Shown in pieces: positions 1 to 5,573 of a stretch of 7,741 nt of DNA (the stretch's first letter is position 1; each line of letters opens with the position of its first letter). Source of the DNA: CBDUMN01 sp965368335. GTDB lineage: Bacteria > Pseudomonadota > Alphaproteobacteria > Rhodospirillales > JAPHRK01. The position numbers were made by a program, and so were the translations under genes. The notes under the pieces were generated by a model that searched no databases, was not told where the DNA came from, and saw only the letters and a list, made by a program, of their open reading frames with translations. The stretch is taken from NCBI GenBank assembly GCA_965368335.1, contig CBDUMN010000133.1:1-7741 (forward strand), read 5' to 3'.

Positions 1-146
1 CATTGCCCAGACATGAGGGATGGTGTAAAGTTCTGAAATCGGGTGAGAAATCAGGCTTAAACAATCTTTTCTACAGCTTAATTGGTCGCCTGTTTCCGCA
101 ATCGGGTGGGGGCTCGAACGGAAATATCTTTGGGGAAGGAATAAAA

Positions 147-791
147 GTGCAGGTTGTACTTGCCGATGATCATAACTTGGTGCGAGAAGCGCTCAAGCCC
201 TTGATCAACCGAGTTGATGAAGGGGTTGAAATCATTGACGCTGAGAATTTTCAGCAAGCATTACAATGTTCGGCTGATGCTACCGATCTCAAATTAATCA
301 TTCTTGATCTTAAAATGCCTGGCATGAATGGCTTTGCCGGGCTTGAGCAAATTCGAGCCCGTTTTCCAGAGATTCCCGTCGTCATTCTTTCCGGCTCCGT
401 CAACCGCGGCGATGTTATGGGGGCAATGAAGCACGGGGCGGCCGGCTATATACCTAAAACCGTCGGCGGGGCGGCGCTTGTCAATGCTCTTCGTTTAGTC
501 CTTTCCGGAGAAAACTATTATCCGTCCTTCGTTTTTTCCAAGGATGACAATACTGGCGATAAAGGGCTTTCAAGCAACGGCATCGCCAATCCGTTCGATT
601 CTTTGAACAGCCGAGAAGAAGAGGTGCTGGCGCTCGTCATCGACGGGATGTCGAACAAGGAAATTGCCCGGGAACTGGATATTCAGGAAATAACGGTAAA
701 GAAACGTTTGAGCAGCATCTTCCGCAAACTCAATGTTTCCAATCGGACTCAGGCAACAAAGTTTGCACTTCAGCTCAATTGGAGCCAGTAA
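147..791 (+). CDS. NarL/FixJ-family response regulator (receiver + LuxR-type HTH)
   Basis: This is a cytoplasmic two-component transcription factor of 214 residues, the usual length for the NarL/FixJ family. The receiver domain covers about residues 1-120, with the acidic pair D7/D8, the phosphorylatable Asp D54 in the segment ILDLKMPGMNG, the switch Ser S82 and the conserved Lys K104. After a linker of about 30 residues, a LuxR-type helix-turn-helix spans about 152-208 (LNSREEEVLALVIDGMSNKEIA, then the recognition-helix region ITVKKRLSSIFRKLNV). The GTG at 147 is chosen because GGGGAAGGA (132-140) lies six bases upstream and the receiver fold begins at once. The frame stays open back to base 3, but that would add 48 residues with no family resemblance. 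No cognate kinase is adjacent in the window, so the stimulus and targets are unknown. The family assignment is firm; the regulon is not inferable, although the GTATAC sites just downstream are possible targets. Confidence 0.93.
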   Translation: MQVVLADDHNLVREALKPLINRVDEGVEIIDAENFQQALQCSADATDLKLIILDLKMPGMNGFAGLEQIRARFPEIPVVILSGSVNRGDVMGAMKHGAAGYIPKTVGGAALVNALRLVLSGENYYPSFVFSKDDNTGDKGLSSNGIANPFDSLNSREEEVLALVIDGMSNKEIARELDIQEITVKKRLSSIFRKLNVSNRTQATKFALQLNWSQ

Positions 792-838
792 GACTAAGCT
801 CCGCGGCAAACTGCCCCTCCCAGACCTTCAATCGCAAG

Positions 839-884
839 GTATACGACCGTATACAGCCTATGCAAATGGCGGCAGGCGGTATAC
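839..884. promoter_or_regulatory. Array of three GTATAC palindromes, candidate operator
   Basis: GTATAC occurs at 839-844, 849-854 and 879-884. The first two form a perfect inverted repeat, GTATACG-AC-CGTATAC, at 839-854. Start-to-start spacings are 10 and 30 bases, so all three sites face the same side of the helix. They lie about 50-90 bases after the response regulator stop and about 250 bases before the next gene. The layout resembles a binding array for a dimeric regulator. Whether the neighbouring regulator binds here is inference. Confidence 0.45.
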
Positions 885-977
885 GAACACCCGATTGAGA
901 CTTACCCATTCATTGCTTAGTTTCGAAAGTGGAAACAAATAGCGAGCCCGAAACAAAAAGACGGCAATTGGGGCGCT

Positions 978-1125
978 TGGTGCCACAACCCGCTAGGTCA
1001 CCATCAAAGCGCAGCAAACTTGGGCAACGCTTTAGGCGCCGACAGCCGCTTTTTGCCTCCCTGTGGCGGTCTGTCGGCTCCTTCCTCCCTGGGAATGTCC
1101 TCTTGCGGACGTAACAGCCAAGGAG
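978..1125 (+). promoter_or_regulatory. Structured leader of the 137-residue gene with possible Shine-Dalgarno sequestration
   Basis: Hairpins read in series on the + strand. TGGTG/CACCA pairs across 978-1003 and AAAGCG/CGCTTT across 1006-1033. The strongest is a 12-pair stem with one bulged T: GCCGACAGCCGC (1038-1049) with GCGG-T-CTGTCGGC (1066-1078). A small hairpin GTCC/GGAC follows at 1097-1110. CTCCTT at 1078-1083 is exactly complementary to AAGGAG at 1120-1125, which is the likely ribosome binding site of the gene starting at 1135. The pairings are visible directly; a regulatory role is inference. Apart from this and the GTATAC array, the 343-base gap from 792 to 1134 shows no convincing gene. 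Confidence 0.4.
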
Positions 1126-1134
1126 TGTCTTGCG

Positions 1135-1548
1135 ATGAATACTTTACTTTCAGCTATTTCCCAGGAAGCCCGTACTTTATCCAGTGAAGTGCAATCGATC
1201 ATTGACGGGAAAGCCGCTAAATGGCTTGCCGAAACCTCTTTGGACCAGCGCGTTGAGATGCTGATTGGCTTGGGCTACGTCAAAGAGAATCTTCAAGCGG
1301 TGATTACTTGGAGTGCGGCGCAACAAGCTGTCCTCGACGGGATGTTGTCGCTTCAAGAAGCCCTGCCGGATAGTTATCGCGTGACCAATATGCAGGATTT
1401 GCCTCCGTCTCTTACTCACCAGACATTCCCCGAAGAGTTCTGCTTCTTGGTTGAGCGTATTCGCATCTTTCTCGGCTGGGTGATCCAGATAGAAACAGTC
1501 GTCAGCGAAAATCGGCAAGGCGCAGTAGGCAACGACCTGGCTGCATAA
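1135..1548 (+). CDS. Hypothetical protein, 137 residues, probably all-helical and soluble
   Basis: I do not recognise this protein. The start at 1135 is chosen because AAGGAG (1120-1125) lies nine bases upstream. An in-frame GTG at 1063 would place the start inside a strong hairpin and add residues that look like read-through of structured RNA. The sequence reads as amphipathic helices with no signal peptide. Residues near the N-terminus (LLSAISQEARTLSSEV) and the middle (ENLQAVITWSAAQQAVL) suit helix packing. A hydrophobic stretch around FCFLVERIRIFLGWVIQIETVV contains charged residues, so it is more likely a buried helix than a membrane segment. The gene is monocistronic: it follows a long structured leader and is closed at once by its own terminator. 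Function is unknown, and small regulatory or adaptor roles are only guesses. That it is a real gene is well supported by its ribosome binding site, codon pattern and terminator. Confidence 0.75.
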   Translation: MNTLLSAISQEARTLSSEVQSIIDGKAAKWLAETSLDQRVEMLIGLGYVKENLQAVITWSAAQQAVLDGMLSLQEALPDSYRVTNMQDLPPSLTHQTFPEEFCFLVERIRIFLGWVIQIETVVSENRQGAVGNDLAA

Positions 1549-1573
1549 GGAGCAGTATCCTTGCTCTTTTTTT
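1547..1573 (+). terminator. Intrinsic terminator overlapping the stop codon
   Basis: AAGGAGCA (1547-1554) pairs with TGCTCTTT (1562-1569) with one G-T wobble and a seven-base loop. The downstream arm merges into a run of seven T (1567-1573). The stem begins within the TAA stop codon at 1546-1548, so the terminator is packed directly against the 137-residue gene. It separates that gene from the ydbH transcription unit. Confidence 0.8.
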
Positions 1574-1632
1574 CTGGTGCGACGCTCGCTAGACTCCTAT
1601 GTGATTATAAGAGTAATTAACCTGGAAGCAGC

Positions 1633-1899
1633 ATGCATAAAAGGATCGCCGAAAAAGCTCTAGCTGGATTGGAGAGTGAGCAGGCGGCTTATTTCGCCGA
1701 TCTTATTCATGAGATCGAAGGGGACCCACGAACCCAGGCGAACCCCAATCTTATTTTTATGGTGCTGCGCAACACCATCCCACTTCTTCCTATTTATTTG
1801 TCGAAACGAGAATTAATCGAACGCCTCTATGTGTTCGTTGACAACAATTCAGCCCGGCTCAATCAGTCGCTTTTTTCCAAAGAATTCGTCACCAATTAA
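1633..1899 (+). CDS. Small hypothetical protein, 88 residues, first gene of the ydbH unit
   Basis: I do not recognise the family. The ATG at 1633 has a modest Shine-Dalgarno (GGAAG, 1624-1628). The protein looks soluble and helical: an N-terminal amphipathic helix (RIAEKALAGLESEQAAYFADLIHEIE), a turn rich in Pro and Asn (GDPRTQANPN), a hydrophobic helix (LIFMVLRNTIPLLPIYL), then a charged helix (KRELIERLYVFV). No signal peptide is visible. It follows the terminator at 1547-1573 and precedes ydbH on the same strand, so it is probably the first gene of that transcription unit. Its frame continues open after the TAA at 1897-1899 into the next entry. The annotated product may therefore be complete, or may be the front part of a protein of about 147 residues interrupted by a stop. 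An AT-rich stretch (TTATAA, 1605-1610) could hold its -10 element, but I see no good -35. Confidence 0.65.
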   Translation: MHKRIAEKALAGLESEQAAYFADLIHEIEGDPRTQANPNLIFMVLRNTIPLLPIYLSKRELIERLYVFVDNNSARLNQSLFSKEFVTN

Positions 1900-1914
1900 C
1901 GGGTATTACGGGAG

Positions 1915-2076
1915 GTGACCGATGATTTTGTCGATGAGGTCGTATCCGTTGCTCTACAGCGATATGAAAAAGGTGAGCTGGAAAGCGGTGAGGTAAGAGT
2001 CCATCGGGTTTCTTGGCCCTACAACGACGTTGACTTTCCCTTTGAAGACGACGATGAAATAGAAAGCGAATTTTAG
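1915..2076 (+). CDS. Small acidic hypothetical protein or displaced C-terminus of the preceding gene
   Basis: This frame of 53 codons fills the gap before ydbH and ends 14 bases before its ATG. Its product has a helical N-terminal half (DDFVDEVVSVALQRYEKGEL), a basic/aromatic segment (RVHRVSWPYND) and a strongly acidic tail (EDDDEIESEF). The only in-frame start in the right place is GTG at 1915, but the purine-rich ribosome site GGGAGGTG (1910-1917) overlaps that codon, so initiation there is doubtful. The same site is ideally placed for an ATG at 1922, which opens a 24-codon peptide in another frame. The 53-codon frame is continuous with the 88-residue gene upstream apart from one TAA. Alternatives are therefore a separate coupled small gene, stop-codon readthrough, or a gene split by a nonsense mutation. 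Protein-like composition favours it being translated somehow. Confidence 0.4.
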   Translation: MTDDFVDEVVSVALQRYEKGELESGEVRVHRVSWPYNDVDFPFEDDDEIESEF

Positions 2077-2090
2077 ACGGAGGGAGGGAA

Positions 2091-4388
2091 ATGGCGCGCA
2101 AGACCGGTCTTTTCTTGCTCGTCTTGTTGCTCTTCCTTGGCGGCCTGTTCGGTGCTGCTTTGAGCGTAAAAGAAACAATCGCAACTGCTCTGCTGAACTG
2201 GGCTGTCGATAAGAGCGGCATCTCTCTTAAGCACATCCCCATCCAGTCTATCGCTATGGATAGGGTCATTCTTGGGCCCGTCACAACCCGAGACGGTAGC
2301 CTGACCTTTTCAAAAATCACCCTCCAATACTCTCTTGTTGCGCTTCTGGCGGGAACTCTCGATAGACTTGAGGCTGAAGGAGTGTTTATTGAACTTTCCG
2401 CCAATTCTTCTGGCGTGAACCTGCCGTTCCTCAACTCATTCCCAACAGCAGAAAACACTGGCGAAGCGTTACCGATATTACCGCTTCCTTTTAAGGCCTT
2501 TCGTGTCTTAGGGAATTTGCAGTTGAAATATGAGGGAGTGAGGGAGCCTTTTGATGTCTCGGTTGACCTCAATGGTCGCCAAACGGTGAATGGATATTCG
2601 GTGGCGCTAAAAGCCGATTCCCAAACATTGGGCTGTAAGATTGACAGCGAAATCTTGCTTAGCGAGAAGAATATCGGCAGTGAAACTCTATTAACCCTAA
2701 AGAGTTTCAAACCCTCAATTTTTGTTGGCGCCTTGCCGATAAAAGGCGCCGTCACTGGAGAAAGCGTTATTAGAATAAACGGTCCGATTGCTGGACTTTT
2801 CGGCAAAATCCCTCTGTCCTCTCAGCATTTTAAGCTTGTGCGTTCGGAACTATCGATACCGACGCTTCAGTTTGACCGGATGAATATTTCGAATGTGAAG
2901 CTTAATTCTTCAGGTGAAGGCTCCCTTGATTCCTTTGCGGGACAATGGGACATCGCGGCAAAGCTTAAAGGAGGTTTTGTAGGCGGAGAAATTGCAGAAA
3001 CAGCTTTCAAGGCAAAGGGCCGCGTCGAGCTTAAAGGGCAAGCCCATCGACTGGAGGCTTTTGTTCCGGGTTTCCCTTTCGCCTTAACTCTAGATCGCAC
3101 AGGCAAGGATGAAAACTTGTCACTCTCCGGGGGCACCCCATCTGTGGACGCCATTGTCGAGTGGCGTGGGCAGCAGGCTAAAATCAAAGGAAAATATCTG
3201 GGGGGAGGACTGAAAAAGGGGATTGTCCCTGCTCAAATCACTTTTGGTGAAGGGGCGTTTGATCTGGTTGTCGGGGGAGAGGGGCAACTGAGCGCCAAGT
3301 TTTCCGTCAGCGGAGCAAAGGCTCATTGGGCAAAAACGTTCCCGGTCAAAAAAAATCTGACACTCAATGCGGTCGGAAACATTTCCGGGGAACGTGACCT
3401 CATCGTGAAAGGGGAGGTTCACGCTGATCAAGCAATCAGAATGCCCTTTAGCCTAAAGCACAACATATCTTTGGCAGATGGGAGGATAGTTTTTTCCATC
3501 CCTTCGACAGTCTTTATCCCTAAAGGTCTTCAGCCATCAAATTTCCTCCGTGGCATGGAAGGAATTATCTCGTCAGTGGAAGGCGGCGTTTCAGGTGAGG
3601 GGCGTATAGCTTGGGGGCAAAAAGAAAGCTCCAGGCTGCTCCTTCATATGGAAAATATTGGTTTTCACACTGCGGTTGCGAAGCTCGCGGGCCTCAATGC
3701 GACGATTGATTTCAACGGTCTTTTTCCTCTCGCAACCGCTAAAAAACAAACCATAACGGCCTCTCTTGTCGATGTGGGAATTCCTTTTACCGATCTGGCG
3801 GCGGTTTTTGACCTGTCGCCCGACGGAATAATTTCTATTGAGGAACTGATCTGGCCTTTTGCCGGTGGCGTCTTCAATCTTGGCGGGGCCTCGTTCGATC
3901 TTAAGAAGCAACGACATAACCTTAAAGTAGACGTGATCGGTGTCCGGTTGGACGAATTGTCCAAAACGGTCAATCTTGAAGGGCTTAGCGGTACAGGGCG
4001 AATTAGCGGCACTTTTCCACTACTCATGGAGGGGGGCTCTTTGTTTGTTGACGGGGCAGAATTGAGTTCTCGTGAAAAAGGCGTTTTAAAGTACCTTGCA
4101 CCGGCCACTGGGGGAGCCCTTAAGGCCGCAGGAGAAAATACCAATCTGCTTGTGAAGGCCTTGGAAAATTTTCATTACGACGTATTGGCATTAAAACTAA
4201 ATGGCGATTTGGCCCGCGATGTGGAAGTCCGTGTCGAGCTTGCTGGAAACAATCCCGAACTTTACGATGGGTATCCGCTACGCTTGAATTTTACGATTTC
4301 TGGAGCTCTGGGCGACATGATCCGTAAAGGGATGATCGGTATGGATATTCCCGAATCCGTGAAACGAAAATTACAATCGAGACACTAA
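2091..4388 (+). CDS. ydbH: YdbH-family AsmA-like intermembrane phospholipid transport protein
   Basis: This 765-residue protein matches the YdbH family, once called dicarboxylate transport proteins and now placed with the AsmA-like proteins (with TamB and YhdP in E. coli) that support phospholipid movement from inner to outer membrane. An N-terminal membrane anchor is clear at about residues 5-25 (FLLVLLLFLGGLFGAAL). The rest is a long periplasmic series of short alternating beta strands, as expected for a beta groove. A Gly-rich family-like segment lies at about 631-668 (GLSGTGRISGTFPLLMEGG), and the C-terminus carries NPELYDGYPLRLNF before a final amphipathic stretch. The start is supported by GGAGGGAGGG just upstream. 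It is shorter than the E. coli protein (about 880 residues), so some groove repeats may be missing. The next two genes are ynbE and ydbL, as in E. coli, which makes the call strong. A minus-strand frame of 305 codons over its 5' part is a shadow. Confidence 0.9.
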   Translation: MARKTGLFLLVLLLFLGGLFGAALSVKETIATALLNWAVDKSGISLKHIPIQSIAMDRVILGPVTTRDGSLTFSKITLQYSLVALLAGTLDRLEAEGVFIELSANSSGVNLPFLNSFPTAENTGEALPILPLPFKAFRVLGNLQLKYEGVREPFDVSVDLNGRQTVNGYSVALKADSQTLGCKIDSEILLSEKNIGSETLLTLKSFKPSIFVGALPIKGAVTGESVIRINGPIAGLFGKIPLSSQHFKLVRSELSIPTLQFDRMNISNVKLNSSGEGSLDSFAGQWDIAAKLKGGFVGGEIAETAFKAKGRVELKGQAHRLEAFVPGFPFALTLDRTGKDENLSLSGGTPSVDAIVEWRGQQAKIKGKYLGGGLKKGIVPAQITFGEGAFDLVVGGEGQLSAKFSVSGAKAHWAKTFPVKKNLTLNAVGNISGERDLIVKGEVHADQAIRMPFSLKHNISLADGRIVFSIPSTVFIPKGLQPSNFLRGMEGIISSVEGGVSGEGRIAWGQKESSRLLLHMENIGFHTAVAKLAGLNATIDFNGLFPLATAKKQTITASLVDVGIPFTDLAAVFDLSPDGIISIEELIWPFAGGVFNLGGASFDLKKQRHNLKVDVIGVRLDELSKTVNLEGLSGTGRISGTFPLLMEGGSLFVDGAELSSREKGVLKYLAPATGGALKAAGENTNLLVKALENFHYDVLALKLNGDLARDVEVRVELAGNNPELYDGYPLRLNFTISGALGDMIRKGMIGMDIPESVKRKLQSRH

Positions 4389-4436
4389 CGTTTAATGGCG
4401 GAAACAGCAGGGGTGTGAGAATGAGGCAGATAAAAC

Positions 4437-4628
4437 ATGATGCATAAATCCGTATTGTTTATTCCGCTTATGGCGTTTTCCCTTGCCGCTTGTTCTCCAA
4501 CGGTAAAGGTCGAAGCGCCGGACAAACCCATCACAATTAATTTGAATGTCAAGATTGAGCATGAAGTGCGTGTGAAAATTGAAAAAGACGTAGAAGATCT
4601 TCTCTCCAAGGATTCCGGACTTTTCTAG
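4437..4628 (+). CDS. ynbE: YnbE-like outer-membrane lipoprotein
   Basis: A 63-residue lipoprotein. The signal sequence ends in the lipobox LAAC with the acylated Cys at position 19, followed by Ser-Pro. The absence of Asp at +2 fits sorting to the outer membrane. The mature part of about 45 residues carries the family signature KPITINLNVKIEHEV and ends in a charged helix, VEDLLSKDSGLF; length and pattern closely match E. coli YnbE. In E. coli this protein partners with YdbH, and the pair are proposed to form an inner-to-outer membrane bridge for lipids. The start could be either of two adjacent ATG codons (4437 or 4440), with GAGG at 4423-4426 upstream. It follows ydbH after 48 bases. Its stop TAG is part of the TAGGGG that serves as ribosome site for the next gene, which implies co-translation. 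Confidence 0.92.
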   Translation: MMHKSVLFIPLMAFSLAACSPTVKVEAPDKPITINLNVKIEHEVRVKIEKDVEDLLSKDSGLF

Positions 4629-4640
4629 GGGTAAACAAAT

Positions 4641-4988
4641 ATGAGTTTTAAAAAGCGTATTGCAGTTTTTTGTTTCGCACTCGTTCTTGGCTGCCCGATT
4701 TTTATATCTCAGGCTCAGGCCGGTCCATTGGAAGTCGCTAAAGCGGCCGGATATTTAGGCGAGCAAGCTAACGGATACCTGGGAGTCGTTTCCTCCTCCG
4801 CTCCTGCTCAAGCTGTGAGTCTCGCTAAAGAAATCAACTTAAAAAGGCGGGCCAAGTATCGCGAAATTGCTCAAAAGAACCAAACGACCCTGCAGGCCGT
4901 TGAAGCTGTTGTCGGTCAGAAGCTGATTTCCAGGGCCAGCCCAGGTGAATTTATTCAACCCGCTGGCGGCAGCTGGCAAAGAAAATAG
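4641..4988 (+). CDS. ydbL: YdbL-family periplasmic protein (DUF1318)
   Basis: A 115-residue exported protein. A Sec signal peptide is evident: basic SFKKR, a hydrophobic core, and an AQA/G cleavage site after about residue 27. The mature domain matches DUF1318/YdbL, with a conserved-looking helical start (AAGYLGEQANGYLGVV), a central INLKRRAKYREIAQKN segment, and the C-terminal VGQKLISRASPGEFI followed by a Trp near the end (GGSWQRK). Length is close to E. coli YdbL (about 108 residues). It sits 12 bases after ynbE, with AGGGG overlapping the ynbE stop as ribosome site. In E. coli the gene follows ynbE, and its product is thought to be a periplasmic modulator or chaperone of the YdbH-YnbE bridge. 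The family assignment is strong; the exact role is less established. Confidence 0.9.
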   Translation: MSFKKRIAVFCFALVLGCPIFISQAQAGPLEVAKAAGYLGEQANGYLGVVSSSAPAQAVSLAKEINLKRRAKYREIAQKNQTTLQAVEAVVGQKLISRASPGEFIQPAGGSWQRK

Positions 4989-4998
4989 GTTGATGGTC

Positions 4999-5016
4999 CC
5001 GGTGAAGTTTCATCGG
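4999..5016 (+). other. Intercistronic hairpin after ydbL
   Basis: CCGGTGA (4999-5005) pairs with TCATCGG (5010-5016), with one wobble and a four-base loop, eleven bases after the ydbL stop. No T tract follows, so it is not an intrinsic terminator. It could stabilise the 3' end of the ydbL message or mark processing between ydbL and the 71-residue gene. The rest of the 98-base gap shows nothing I can name. Confidence 0.35.
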
Positions 5017-5086
5017 ATAGGTTGTCAAGTCTGCGCCGAAAGGGTATTTTCCAGACGTTAGGTTGTGTTGGGGAATATAACGAACA

Positions 5087-5302
5087 ATGACAGGTCAATC
5101 GAAATTTAAGTTCGGTCTCATGTACGAGACCGAAGAAGGCGTCCGCGAGATAGAAGAATGGCTCGACTTGCACATGCAAGGCGATTGGTCACTCAATGTT
5201 GAAGGTATTAGTGACGATCTACGCAAAAAGAATTTCAAAGTTCTTTTTGAGCATGAGCACGATAAAGATCTCTTCAAACGGCATGTAACACGCCGGGTTT
5301 AG
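5087..5302 (+). CDS. Small hypothetical protein, 71 residues, last gene of the ydbH unit
   Basis: I do not recognise this protein. It is charged, cytoplasmic-looking, and has no signal or membrane segment. The order of segments suggests a compact alpha/beta fold: a strand (KFKFGLMY), a helix (EEGVREIEEWLDLHM), a strand (DWSLNVEGI), and a strand plus helix at the C-terminus (NFKVLFEHEHDKDLFKRHV). This is a visual reading resembling a small ferredoxin-like domain, not a detected homology. The ATG at 5087 has only a poor ribosome site (GGGGA, 5070-5074, twelve bases away). ATATAA at 5075-5080 might be a -10 box giving a very short leader. It lies between ydbL and a strong terminator, so it is either the last gene of that operon or a small independent unit. 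Coding status is supported by composition and by the terminator beginning 21 bases after its stop. Confidence 0.65.
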   Translation: MTGQSKFKFGLMYETEEGVREIEEWLDLHMQGDWSLNVEGISDDLRKKNFKVLFEHEHDKDLFKRHVTRRV

Positions 5303-5323
5303 TTTTCTTGCATGCTGATTTTT

Positions 5324-5354
5324 ATGCCGCCCATTTGGGCGGCATTTTTATTTT
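5324..5354 (+). terminator. Strong intrinsic terminator ending the ydbH unit
   Basis: ATGCCGCCCA (5324-5333) and TGGGCGGCAT (5336-5345) are perfectly complementary. In practice this is a nine-pair GC-rich stem with a four-base ATTT loop. TTTTTATTTT follows at 5345-5354. The reverse strand lacks a comparable T run after the stem, so termination is for the + strand. Confidence 0.93.
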
Positions 5355-5379
5355 ATCCCCAAAAGGATTCCCCTTATCT

Positions 5380-5399
5380 ACAAGAATCGGGTTTCTTGT
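5380..5399 (+). repeat. Short inverted repeat in the fbp leader
   Basis: ACAAGAA (5380-5386) and TTCTTGT (5393-5399) are perfect seven-base arms around a six-base loop. No T run follows. It lies just downstream of the ydbH-unit terminator and could be an operator or part of the fbp 5' region. Nothing in it identifies a binding protein. Confidence 0.35.
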
Positions 5400-5448
5400 C
5401 GAGGCGAAGCCCTTTAAAAAAAGGAACCAACTTCGACGCGATTTGCTC

Positions 5449-5512
5449 TAGAGTGCGATCAGATTAGATTGAGCCGCTTCATGGTTCAATCTAAGTCGTT
5501 AATCGCCCTCTA
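5449..5512. repeat. 64-base imperfect palindrome, candidate dispersed intergenic repeat or leader RNA
   Basis: The inner arms TTAGATTGA (5464-5472) and TCAATCTAA (5486-5494) are perfect. They extend by a G-T wobble and CC/GG to a seven-base loop (5476-5482). The outer arms TAGAG-t-GCGAT (5449-5459) and ATCGC-c-CTCTA (5502-5512) pair in ten of eleven positions, leaving an asymmetric internal loop. No gene overlaps it. The style, with CTCTAGAG followed by a GCGATC-rich palindrome between genes, recalls dispersed intergenic palindromes of alphaproteobacteria. That is memory, not a search result. Confidence 0.55.
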
Positions 5513-5540
5513 ACCATTTGAATGAGGGGCGGATTCACAC

Positions 5541-5573
5541 TTTAAGCCGAATCACGAAGTAATTCGGTTTGAA
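5541..5573 (+). promoter_or_regulatory. Hairpin shortly upstream of the fbp ribosome binding site
   Basis: TTTAAGCCGAAT (5541-5552) pairs with ATTCGGTTTGAA (5562-5573) over twelve positions, two of them G-T wobbles, around a nine-base loop. It ends 17 bases before the AAGGGG ribosome site of fbp (5591-5596). It may shape access to that site or be an inverted operator. There is no T tract, so termination is unlikely. Confidence 0.4.

Noticed and set aside
3..146. N-terminal extension of the response regulator frame
   Set aside because: The 48 extra residues show no receiver features, and the GTG at 147 has an excellent Shine-Dalgarno.
929..1114. Basic 61-codon frame between the response regulator and the 137-residue gene
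   Set aside because: It starts at a GTG with no good ribosome site, is dominated by Arg, Lys, Pro and Ser, and runs through the strong hairpin at 1038-1078; it looks like chance openness.
1601..1632. Promoter for the ydbH unit at TTATAA (1605-1610)
   Set aside because: A plausible -10 with an upstream TG, but no recognisable -35 at 16-18 bases, so it is not listed as a feature.
1889..2806. Long minus-strand open frame of 305 codons
   Set aside because: It lies antisense to ydbH, is rich in Ser, Arg and Pro with no recognisable domain, and has no ribosome site; the + strand protein there is a clear family member.
3591..4144. Overlapping minus-strand frames within ydbH
   Set aside because: They are antisense shadows with low-complexity composition and no start signals.
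5366..5553. Cluster of four GANTC (CcrM-type) sites in the fbp leader
   Set aside because: Sites at 5366, 5384, 5532 and 5549 are denser than expected, but GANTC also occurs in the coding regions here and the CcrM status of the organism is unknown; too weak to claim cell-cycle control.
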